Below, piece by piece: positions 38,189 through 46,414 of a stretch of DNA of 46,414 bases. The DNA lies in the NCBI GenBank assembly GCA_016283745.1, contig JAEENM010000014.1:1-46414 (forward strand), written 5' to 3'. How positions within the stretch are numbered: the stretch's first letter is position 1; the number at the start of each line of letters is the position of its first letter. Source of the stretch: Bacteroidales bacterium. GTDB taxonomy: Bacteria > Bacteroidota > Bacteroidia > Bacteroidales > P3. The notes beneath the pieces are model-generated. The model worked only from the letters and a program-made list of their open reading frames with translations. It did no database searches and was not told where the DNA came from. The position numbers and the translations under genes are program-made.

Positions 38189-39430
38189 ATGGAAACATCA
38201 AATTTGATTGATTCTTTTTCCGAATTCAAAGAATTTAAAAACATCGACCGCGAGACGTTGATGCGCATATTGGAAGACGTATTCCGCAGTGCCCTGATAA
38301 AACGCTACGGCACCGACGAGAATTTCGACATAATAGTGAACGTGGACAAGGGCGACCTCGAGATATTCCGCAACCGCGAGATTGTAGAAGACGACAAGGT
38401 TGAGGACGACAAAAACCAGATAGCCTACTCCGAAGCCATCAAGATAGAAGCCGACTTCGAGGTTGGCGAAGAACTGTCGGAACGTATCAGCATGAAAGAC
38501 TTCGGCCGCCGCGACATACTGGCCATCCGCCAGAACCTTGTGGCCAAAGTGCAGGACTACGAACGTACCGCCATCTACCAGAAATACAAAGAAAAAGTAG
38601 GTCAGATAATCGTCGGAGAGGTGTATCAGGTGTGGAACCGCGAGATACTTGTTCAGGACGAGGAAAAAATCGAACTGGTGCTCCCAAAATCGGAACAGAT
38701 TCCCGCCGACCACTACCGCAAAGGCGACACCATACGCGCCGTGGTGCTGAAAGTGGAACCCAAGAACAACAACCTCGTAATCACCATCTCACGTACATCG
38801 CCCATATTCTTGGAACGTCTTATGGAAGCCGAAGTGCCGGAAATCTACGACGGCCTCATCACCATACGTAAGATTGTCCGCGAACCGGGCGAGAAAGCCA
38901 AAGTTGCCGTTGAGTCGTACGACGACCGTATCGACCCCGTGGGCTCCTGCGTGGGAATGAAAGGCGGCCGCATACACGGCATAGTACGCGAGCTTCGCAA
39001 CGAAAACATCGACGTTATCAACTTCACCACCAACCCCGAACTGTACGTGCAACGCGCACTCAACCCCGCCAAGATAACTTCCATCAAGATACTCGAAGAC
39101 GAGAAAAAAGCTGAAGTGTTCATGCACTCCGAAGATGTGTCGCTTGCCATCGGAAAAGGCGGCCACAACATCAAGCTGGCCAGCAAGCTCACCGGCTACG
39201 AAATCAACGTGTACCGCGCCGACGACGAAGGCTACGAGGAAGACGTTGACCTGCAGGAATTCTCCGACGAGATAGAACAGTGGATCATCGACGAACTGAA
39301 ACGCATCGGCTGCGACACCGCCAAGAGCGTGCTCGCCATTCCCGCCGACGAACTGCTGCAACGCACCGACCTCGAAGAGGAGACTATCAACAACGTGCTG
39401 CAGATACTCAAAGCCGAATTCGAAAAATAA
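38189..39430 (+). CDS. nusA: Transcription termination/antitermination protein NusA
   Basis: S1 and KH motifs: DRIDPVGSCVGMKGGRIHGIVRELRNENIDVI, LAIGKGGHNIKLASKLTG. Confidence 0.97.
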   Translation: METSNLIDSFSEFKEFKNIDRETLMRILEDVFRSALIKRYGTDENFDIIVNVDKGDLEIFRNREIVEDDKVEDDKNQIAYSEAIKIEADFEVGEELSERISMKDFGRRDILAIRQNLVAKVQDYERTAIYQKYKEKVGQIIVGEVYQVWNREILVQDEEKIELVLPKSEQIPADHYRKGDTIRAVVLKVEPKNNNLVITISRTSPIFLERLMEAEVPEIYDGLITIRKIVREPGEKAKVAVESYDDRIDPVGSCVGMKGGRIHGIVRELRNENIDVINFTTNPELYVQRALNPAKITSIKILEDEKKAEVFMHSEDVSLAIGKGGHNIKLASKLTGYEINVYRADDEGYEEDVDLQEFSDEIEQWIIDELKRIGCDTAKSVLAIPADELLQRTDLEEETINNVLQILKAEFEK

Positions 39431-39499
39431 TAATGAATAAGTGAAATAAAAAGTGCAGGAACCACAGAAAGAAAGTATGAATTAAAGCAAGGAGGAACA

Positions 39500-42436
39500 A
39501 TGTCAGAAGAAACAAAAAGTATCAGATTAAGCAAAGCCGCAAAGGAATTCAACATCGGCGTAAGCACCGCCGTTGATTTCCTCAAAAAGAAAGGACATCA
39601 GATTGACGACAATCCCAACACGAAAATTCCGGAAGAGTTGTACAACCTTCTTGCGAAAAATTTCCAGTCGGAACGCGCTGTAAAGGAGAACGCCGACAAG
39701 ATACAGATTTCCACCACGGTGAAAAACTCCGCCGTGCTGGACGCATCGAAAGAACAGAAAGACGAAACCTCCGAACAGCCCAAAGCTGACGACAAGGAGA
39801 CGGCTGCCAAAACTGTCGCCAAAAAGGCTGCGGCCAAAGAGGAAGCCAAATCCTCCGAACCCGCTCCCGCCAAAGAGCCTGCCAAGAAAGCAAAAACCAA
39901 AGCCAAGGCAGAGCCCAAAGCGAAAGCCGAGCCCGCCGAAGAGCCCGAACAGGAGAAGAAGGAAGAGGTGAAAGAGGAGCCCAAGACAAAGATAATAGCT
40001 CCCGACACCCAAATCCCCGACGTGGCCACCGACCTTTCTGTGAAAGTCGTCGACCGTATCGACATTGACGCCATCACCGAGCAGAACCGTCCCACCAAAA
40101 GGACCAAAGAGCAGAAAGAGAAAGAACGCAAGGAGCGCAAAAAAAACTCCGAAGCCATCACCAAGGCAATGGAGAAAGCCGCCCATGAAGCCGAAGCGGA
40201 ATCGCAGAAAGAGGAGGAAGCTCCCAAACCCGAACCCGCTCCCAAGCCCGAAACCATCAAGGCTGTGGCTCCTAAGCTCGAAGGTCCCAAGATTCTGGGC
40301 AAGATAGACCTGCCGACACCCGAACAACGCACCAAACCCTCCAAGAAAGAGGAAGGCGGACGTAAGAAAAAACGTAAACGCATAGGCGAAGGCCCCGTGG
40401 ATATCAACAACCCCAATAACCAAGGCGGCAACGCTCCCAAAAAGAAAGAACAACGCAACGAACAGCCCGCAGGACAAGGTGGCGGCAAGAAACGCGACAA
40501 GAAAAAAGCCGCCAAACAGCCCGTGGTGATCGACGAGAAAGAAATCGAAAAACAGATTCACGACAACCTTGCCCGTCTGGCTCCTATGGGTAAGTCGAAG
40601 ACCTCCAAACACCGCCGCGAGAAACGTAAGAAAATACAAGAGCAGATCGAAGACCAGCAGATGATGGAAATGGAGAGCCAGAATGTGCTCAAAGTAACGG
40701 AATTTGTCACCGCCAACGACCTGGCCACCATGATGAACAAACCCGTTAACGAAATCATCTCCACCTGCTTTATGGTGGGCATACCCATCTCCATCAACCA
40801 GCGTCTGGGCGCCGAAACCATACAACTCATCGCCGACGAGTTCGGATTCCAGATCAACTTTGTCAGCGCCGAGGTGGTGGATGCCATAAGCGAGATTGAG
40901 GAGCACGACAGCGAGAGCGACCTCAAGCCCCGCAACCCCATCGTTACCGTTATGGGACACGTGGACCACGGTAAGACATCGCTGCTCGACTACATACGCA
41001 AGACCAACGTCATTGCCGGTGAGGCCGGCGGCATCACCCAGCACATAGGTGCCTACGAGGTGGAGATGCCCGACGGACGTAAGATAACCTTCCTCGACAC
41101 CCCCGGTCACGAAGCCTTCACCGCCATGCGTGCCCGCGGCGCCAGCATCACCGACATAGCTATCATCGTGATAGCCGCCGACGACAAAGTGATGCCGCAG
41201 ACAGTTGAAGCCATCAACCACGCACAGGCCGCCAACGTGCCTATTGTATTTGCCATCAACAAGATAGACAAACCCGGCGCCGACCCCGACCGCATCAAGA
41301 CAGAGCTGGCCAACATGAACCTCCTTGTAGAGGAATGGGGCGGCAAATACCAGAGTCAGGACATCGCCGCCAAAAAAGGCATCAACATCGACCTGCTGTT
41401 GGAGAAGGTGCTGCTCGAAGCCGAGATGCTCGACCTCAAGGCCAACCCCAACAAACGTGCCAAAGGCACCATCATCGAGTCGTCGCTCGACAAAGGCCGC
41501 GGATATGTGGCCAAGATTCTGGTGCAGGACGGCACCATACGCCAAGGCGACCCCGTGGTGGCAGGCAGCCATTTCGGACGTGTGAAAGCCATGTACAACG
41601 AACGTAACCAGATAGTGAAAGAGGCCGGCCCATCGACTCCCGTGCTGCTGCTCGGACTCGACGGCGCACCGCAGGCCGGCGACACTTTCAACGTGATGGA
41701 AAACGAGAAAGAGGCCAAAGAAATTGCCACACGCCGTCACCAGCTGCAACGCGAGCAAAGCATTCGCACACAGACACATATCACCCTCGACGAGATCGGC
41801 CGCCGCATAGCCCTCGGCGATTTCAAGGAGCTGAACCTCATCGTGAAAGGCGACGTGGACGGATCGGTGGAAGCCCTCTCCGACTCGCTGCTGAAACTCT
41901 CCACAAGCGAGGTGCAGGTGAACGTGATACTCAAAGGCGTGGGACAAATCACCGAATCGGACGTGCAGCTGGCCATAGCCTCCAACGCCGTCATCATCGG
42001 ATTCCAGGTGCGTCCTTCGCTTACAGCACGCAAGCTGGCCGAAGCCGAACAAATCGACATACGTCTGTATTCCATCATCTACACCGCCATCAACGAGCTG
42101 AAAGACGCTATCGAAGGCATGCTTTCGCCCGAAATTCAGGAGAAAGTGGTGGCCAACCTCGAAGTGCAGGAGACTTTCCGCATCTCCAAAGTGGGAACCA
42201 TTGCCGGTTGTGTTTGCCTCGACGGAAAAATCAACAAAAACACCAACGTGCGCGTTATCCGCGACGGTATTGTGGTTTACACCGGAAACCTCGCCTCCCT
42301 CAAACGTTTCAAGGACGAGGTGAAAGAGGTGGTGTCGGGACAGGACTGCGGTCTGAACATCGAGAATTTCAACGACATCAAGGTTGGCGACATTATCGAA
42401 GGCTACGAACAAATCGAGATAAAGAGAAAACTGTAG
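39500..42436 (+). CDS. infB: Translation initiation factor IF-2
   Basis: Lys/Glu/Ala/Pro-rich linker; G-domain [34 protein letters not shown]. Confidence 0.98.
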   Translation: MSEETKSIRLSKAAKEFNIGVSTAVDFLKKKGHQIDDNPNTKIPEELYNLLAKNFQSERAVKENADKIQISTTVKNSAVLDASKEQKDETSEQPKADDKETAAKTVAKKAAAKEEAKSSEPAPAKEPAKKAKTKAKAEPKAKAEPAEEPEQEKKEEVKEEPKTKIIAPDTQIPDVATDLSVKVVDRIDIDAITEQNRPTKRTKEQKEKERKERKKNSEAITKAMEKAAHEAEAESQKEEEAPKPEPAPKPETIKAVAPKLEGPKILGKIDLPTPEQRTKPSKKEEGGRKKKRKRIGEGPVDINNPNNQGGNAPKKKEQRNEQPAGQGGGKKRDKKKAAKQPVVIDEKEIEKQIHDNLARLAPMGKSKTSKHRREKRKKIQEQIEDQQMMEMESQNVLKVTEFVTANDLATMMNKPVNEIISTCFMVGIPISINQRLGAETIQLIADEFGFQINFVSAEVVDAISEIEEHDSESDLKPRNPIVTVMGHVDHGKTSLLDYIRKTNVIAGEAGGITQHIGAYEVEMPDGRKITFLDTPGHEAFTAMRARGASITDIAIIVIAADDKVMPQTVEAINHAQAANVPIVFAINKIDKPGADPDRIKTELANMNLLVEEWGGKYQSQDIAAKKGINIDLLLEKVLLEAEMLDLKANPNKRAKGTIIESSLDKGRGYVAKILVQDGTIRQGDPVVAGSHFGRVKAMYNERNQIVKEAGPSTPVLLLGLDGAPQAGDTFNVMENEKEAKEIATRRHQLQREQSIRTQTHITLDEIGRRIALGDFKELNLIVKGDVDGSVEALSDSLLKLSTSEVQVNVILKGVGQITESDVQLAIASNAVIIGFQVRPSLTARKLAEAEQIDIRLYSIIYTAINELKDAIEGMLSPEIQEKVVANLEVQETFRISKVGTIAGCVCLDGKINKNTNVRVIRDGIVVYTGNLASLKRFKDEVKEVVSGQDCGLNIENFNDIKVGDIIEGYEQIEIKRKL

Positions 42437-42464
42437 TCGTCGCCATTTCGAGTAAAACCAATTC

Positions 42465-42495
42465 AAGGGAAATCCGAAAGGGTTTCCCTTTTTTT
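42465..42495 (+). terminator. Intrinsic terminator after infB
   Basis: AAGGGAAATCC-GAAA-GGGTTTCCCTT + T-run. Confidence 0.85.
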
Positions 42496-42857
42496 GTGAT
42501 TTTGAGGCCGATGGAGACTGACATTGTGGTCGCTGCGCTCAAAACTAATTATTTCTTTTGACCACAGATTACACGGATTTAACAGATTTATATATGGAGG
42601 TTATATAAAATATGAATTATTTAAAAACACCTGTTTTCTTGCAATTTTTGGTTCGTTATTTCTCGTGTTTTTAGATGTTTTATTTAGAAAAATTTGGTTC
42701 AAAATTATAAAAAAAAAGATATAAAAAACCACAAAATCTCACCTCGAACAGACAAAAAAAAGGCAAAAACAAAGCTTAATGCGACGAAAAACAGCAATGG
42801 CTAATTCTTTGTTTATCAAATAATTGTACTGACACAAAACAAAAATAGGACAAAATT

Positions 42858-42889
42858 TTTGGCTAATCGGAAAAAAAGTCGTACCTTTG
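42858..42889 (+). promoter_or_regulatory. Promoter of tRNA-Val
   Basis: TTTG (42858-42861)-N20-TACCTTTG (42882-42889). Confidence 0.65.
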
Positions 42890-42915
42890 CACTCGCAAAA
42901 AGAGATAGTTTGCAC

Positions 42916-42990
42916 GGGAGCATAGCTCAGTTGGTTCAGAGCATCTGCCTTACAAGCAGAGGGTCATAGGTTCGACTCCTATTGTTCCCA
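42916..42990 (+). tRNA. tRNA-Val(TAC), CCA not encoded
   Basis: Acceptor GGGAGCA/TGTTCCC, anticodon loop CTTACAA, T-arm GGTTCGACTCC. Confidence 0.93.
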
Positions 42991-43267
42991 CGAAAAAAAG
43001 GACTTCGTTTCGGAGTCCTTTTTTATTTACATGTGAGGTTGAGTTGTTGAATTGTTGAGTTGTTTAACTGAAAACTGCAAACTCAAAACTACAAACTCAT
43101 TAAAAATCCTTGAACTCTGAACTAAAATGGTCGCTCGTCATTTGTCCTTTGACTTTAGACTTTTGACCTTTGACTAATCTCGTTCCGCTCTCCGAGTTCC
43201 GCATTCCGAATTGAAAAAAAAATCGTATCTTTGCAAACTCAAACAACAAATAAAAAACATCAAAAAA

Positions 43268-44911
43268 ATGAAAAAAACAGCTTTATTTTTAACCACTGTG
43301 GCACTGGTTCTTATGAGCGGATGCGGCAACAAAAACGCTGAACCTGCTGCCACCCAAGAAAAATCGGATATGCAGAAAAAAGTAGAGGAATTTGCCGAGG
43401 TCACCCTCACCACCGACCTCAGCGTGCTCAGCGAGAAAGAGCGCCAGATTATTCCTATCTTCATCCAGATTGCCGAAATTATGGACGACCTGTTCTGGCA
43501 GCAGACCTACGGCGACAAAACTCTGCTCGACACCATCAGCGACCCGTGGATGAAAGACTTCGCCATGATTAACTACGGTCCGTGGGAACGTCTGAACAGC
43601 AACAAGCCTTTCGTGCCCGGCTACGGCGAGAAACCAAAAGGTGCCTGCTTCTACCCCACCGACATGACCAAGGAGGAGTTCGAGGCTCTGGCCGACAACG
43701 CAAAAACCAGCCTCTACACCGTGCTTCGCCGCAACGACGAAGGCAAACTCACCGTGGTGCCCTACCACGAAGCCTACAAAGAACAGCTTGCCAAAGTCGA
43801 CTCCCTTATGGGCGAAGCCATAGCTCTGGCCGAGAACGCCGGACTGAAGAAATACCTCACCGAACGCCGCAAAGCCTTCCAAACCGACGAATACTACAAT
43901 AGCGACATCGCTTGGATGGACATGAAAGACGGCCTGCTCGATTTTGTGGTTGGTCCTATCGAAAACTACGAGGACGAACTCTTCGGCTACAAAGCCGCCT
44001 ACGAGGCTTTCATCCTTGTGAAAGACCAGAAATGGAGCGAAGACCTCGCCAAATTCACCAAGATGCTGCCCGAACTGCAGAAAAACCTGCCCTGTGACCC
44101 CAAATATAAAAAGGAACTCCCGGGCACCGACTCCGACCTCAACGTTTACGACGTAATCTACTACGCCGGCGACTGCAACTCGGCCTCCAAGACCATCGCC
44201 ATCAACCTACCCAACGACGAGAAAGTGCACGTGAAAAAAGGCACCCGTCGTCTGCAGCTGAAAAACGCCATGAAAGCCAAATTCGACCACATACTGCTGC
44301 CCATCTCCAACTTGCTTATCGACGAGTCGCAGATCGACAACGTAACCTTCGACGCTTTCTTCAGCAATGTTACTTTCCACGAAGTGGCCCACGGACTTGG
44401 CGTTAAAGTTACCACCAAAGGCGAAAGCCTCCGTGCATCCCTCAAGGAACAGTACAGCGCATGGGAAGAAGGCAAAGCCGACATCCTTGGCCTGTATATG
44501 GTTCAAAGCCTTATCGAAAAAGGCGAGATTACCAACATCACTGTTGAGGATGCTTACGTAACTTTCATCGCCGGACTGCTCCGCTCGGTACGTTTCGGTG
44601 CCGGCGAGGCCCACGGCCAAGCCAACATGATGTGCTTCAACTATTTCGAGGACAACGGCGCTTTCGAACGCACCAAAGAAGGCAAATATAAAGTGAATAT
44701 GGACAAAGCCCAGGAAGCCCTCAAAGGCTGGGCCGCCAAGATTCTGCAGGTGGAAGGCGAAGGCGACTACGCCGAAGCTAAGAGCTACCGCGAAAAGAAC
44801 GGTATTGTACGTCCCTCGCTGCAGGAGAGCCTCGACAAAATCTCCGAAGCCAACATTCCCGTTGACATCCGCTACAACCAAGGCATGAAAGCCCTCGGTC
44901 TGGAGAAATAA
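43268..44911 (+). CDS. Dipeptidyl-peptidase III / M49-like zinc peptidase, lipoprotein
   Basis: Lipobox LVLMSGCGNK; HEVAHGLG and EEGKADILGLYM zinc-ligand motifs; start at MKKTALFL. Confidence 0.82.
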   Translation: MKKTALFLTTVALVLMSGCGNKNAEPAATQEKSDMQKKVEEFAEVTLTTDLSVLSEKERQIIPIFIQIAEIMDDLFWQQTYGDKTLLDTISDPWMKDFAMINYGPWERLNSNKPFVPGYGEKPKGACFYPTDMTKEEFEALADNAKTSLYTVLRRNDEGKLTVVPYHEAYKEQLAKVDSLMGEAIALAENAGLKKYLTERRKAFQTDEYYNSDIAWMDMKDGLLDFVVGPIENYEDELFGYKAAYEAFILVKDQKWSEDLAKFTKMLPELQKNLPCDPKYKKELPGTDSDLNVYDVIYYAGDCNSASKTIAINLPNDEKVHVKKGTRRLQLKNAMKAKFDHILLPISNLLIDESQIDNVTFDAFFSNVTFHEVAHGLGVKVTTKGESLRASLKEQYSAWEEGKADILGLYMVQSLIEKGEITNITVEDAYVTFIAGLLRSVRFGAGEAHGQANMMCFNYFEDNGAFERTKEGKYKVNMDKAQEALKGWAAKILQVEGEGDYAEAKSYREKNGIVRPSLQESLDKISEANIPVDIRYNQGMKALGLEK

Positions 44912-44934
44912 AAACACTGCTTTTTAGCAACTTA

Positions 44935-44965
44935 AGAGCCGCCAATACGAGCGGCTCTTTTTTTT
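44935..44965 (+). terminator. Intrinsic terminator after the M49-like gene
   Basis: AGAGCCGC-N8-GCGGCTCT + T-run. Confidence 0.85.
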
Positions 44966-45041
44966 GCCGTCGGTTATAATACGGTTTCGGTTTACGATTC
45001 TGTTTCCCCTTTGTATTTCTTTTTTCTCTTGAAATATGAAG

Positions 45042-45247
45042 AAACATTCTGTGAATGTTTCGATAGCGTAGCGGAGAACAAATAAACATTCTGTGAATGT
45101 TTCGATAGCGTAGCGGAGAACAAATAAACATTCTGTGAATGTTTCGATAGCGTAGCGGAGAACAAATAAACATTCTGTGAATGTTTCGATAGCGTAGCGG
45201 AGAATTGACAAACATTCTGTGAATGTTTCGATAGCGCAGCGGAGAAA
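45042..45247. repeat. Five tandem copies of a 42-bp repeat, each with an AAACATTC-TGT-GAATGTTT hairpin
   Basis: Copies begin at 45042, 45084, 45126, 45168 and 45210 (exact 42-bp period); last copy diverges. Confidence 0.92.
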
Positions 45248-45338
45248 GATGTTCTCCGCCACTTTGTGGCTATCGGAACAGCCACTGGCGGTTCCTTCAC
45301 ATTCCTTCCACCGCGCCACCGATTTTTTGCAAAAATCG
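45229..45338. repeat. Cluster of nested/adjacent perfect inverted repeats adjoining the tandem array
   Basis: CGATAGC...GCGGAGAA/TTCTCCGC...GCTATCG (45229-45275), GGAAC...GTTCC (45275-45295), CGATTTTT-TGC-AAAAATCG (45320-45338). Confidence 0.75.
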
Positions 45339-45374
45339 TTTGGTTGGGGCAGGTGCCGTTTGTGCTAATAGTGG

Positions 45375-46414
45375 TTATATGTTGCTGTCCAACTGCCATT
45401 TACGGTCCTGTAGTTCAGGGTCATTGGTGTGTATTGGTAAGTTTTGGTCGCCCAACCTGCTTGCAATGCGTTCCATGCCGTTGTAGTAGTGCTTCGTATA
45501 ATAGCCGTTGCTATTAAAGTTCAAATAGCTGTTGGGGTAGAACATGGCGGTGTGGGGGTTAAAGCTTACGTTTTCCAAACGGCCGTTCACCCAGTTGGGG
45601 TTTAGGTCAAAACTGTATTTGTATGTGCGGGTGTTGGCGGCGTTGTAGCCGTAGTGTACGTATAGCAGGTTTTCATACATATATGCCTGTAGGTTGCCGT
45701 TTGCAGTAAAACGGTAGTGCTCAATTTCGGGCTGGTTGCCGGGGATATTGGTCTCCCTGCGTTGCAGGCTGCCGTTTATGCCGTACTGCTCGTTCACGTT
45801 GGTGCCGTCGGCATAGCTTATGTTGTTTGGGGCAAAGGCGGTCTGCCCTTCATTTAGGCTGCCGTAGCTGTAATAGCGTGTCTGGCTGGTGGTTGTGTTG
45901 CTGGCAAGGTCGGTCTGTTGCAGGCCGTACTGCTGTATCTTACCCCACGGGCCGTAGGTTACGCTCAGGGCGTAGGTCTGAGCGTTGGCGGCGCTTACCA
46001 GCTGGTTTGTACTGTCGTAGGCAAAGTTTTCCGTAAAGGTCTGGTTTGGCAGCCACGGGTAGCTGCTTACGGCCTGCGTAATGTTGCCTACAAGGTCGTA
46101 GGTGTATGCCGTGTGCGACAGCTGGCTGTTGCCGCTAAGGGTTGTTATGTCCGTCAAACGGCGGTTTTGCGGGTGGTAGGCGTACTGCATCTTAAGGCCG
46201 TTGCCGTACTTGCGGCTTGTAACGGCCCCAAACTTGTCGTACAGCACGCTGTCCAGATAATTGCTCATCTTAAACAGCTGTCCGCCGCGGTCGTAGTCGT
46301 AGCTCACCGTCTCGCCGTCGGGGTAGGTTATGGAGGTGGTGCGTCCCCAGCTGTCGTATTCGTACTGCGTGGTAAGGGCAAGGTCGGTGGCAAGGAAAGG
46401 CAGCGCGTAGGTGC
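45375..46414 (-). CDS. RHS/YD-repeat protein, C-terminal part, continues beyond the right window edge
   Basis: YD-repeat motifs (YEYDSWGRTTSITYPDGETVSYDYDRGGQ, YDLVGNITQ); frame open to 46414 although the ORF track starts at an internal Met (46307). Confidence 0.8.
   Translation of the reverse strand, partial: TYALPFLATDLALTTQYEYDSWGRTTSITYPDGETVSYDYDRGGQLFKMSNYLDSVLYDKFGAVTSRKYGNGLKMQYAYHPQNRRLTDITTLSGNSQLSHTAYTYDLVGNITQAVSSYPWLPNQTFTENFAYDSTNQLVSAANAQTYALSVTYGPWGKIQQYGLQQTDLASNTTTSQTRYYSYGSLNEGQTAFAPNNISYADGTNVNEQYGINGSLQRRETNIPGNQPEIEHYRFTANGNLQAYMYENLLYVHYGYNAANTRTYKYSFDLNPNWVNGRLENVSFNPHTAMFYPNSYLNFNSNGYYTKHYYNGMERIASRLGDQNLPIHTNDPELQDRKWQLDSNI

Noticed and set aside
39527-42466. 979-aa minus-strand ORF covering infB
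   Set aside because: Shadow ORF opposite a certain IF-2 gene; composition (G/V/H/F-rich, no motifs) is typical of antisense translation.
45042-45247. CRISPR array
   Set aside because: Contiguous 42-bp units without variable spacers, and no cas genes in the window.
44778-45399. Three overlapping minus-strand ORFs with 14-aa repeats (RYAIETFTECLFVL, RNIHRMFICSPLRY, SKHSQNVYLFSATL)
   Set aside because: All three frames are open only because the 42-bp repeat length is a multiple of 3; no evidence that any is translated.

Overview
The window is a Bacteroidales-type chromosomal segment, judged from TAnnTTTG -7 promoters, a T9SS sorting domain, a fused OmpA/PD40 protein and the rimP-nusA-infB order. 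The taxonomic call is inference. Housekeeping genes sit at both ends: terC, acyltransferase, GT2, MFS, pyrK/pyrD, sugar kinase, tRNA-Asp and ssrA on the left; mtaD, patB, miaA, ddl, recJ, rimP-nusA-infB, tRNA-Val, an M49-like peptidase and an RHS/YD fragment on the right. The middle (about 9.2-23.1 kb) is accessory. It holds recombinase remnants next to ssrA, a TetR-controlled YbhGFSR-like ABC efflux operon, a WYL regulator, RhuM, a HIRAN protein, and a low-GC restriction-modification (R-M) module. That module pairs a fused tandem D12 adenine methyltransferase with an HNH nuclease and is preceded by a 113-nt, almost fully self-paired hairpin behind a good promoter. Other leads: a degenerate retropepsin-like domain fused to an OmpA/PD40 protein, a terminator-like hairpin in the rimP-nusA-infB leader, an asymmetric ABC ATPase pair, and intergenic arrays of short palindromes with 2-3 nt loops, including five 42-bp tandem repeats. 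All calls come from reading the sequence; no searches were run.
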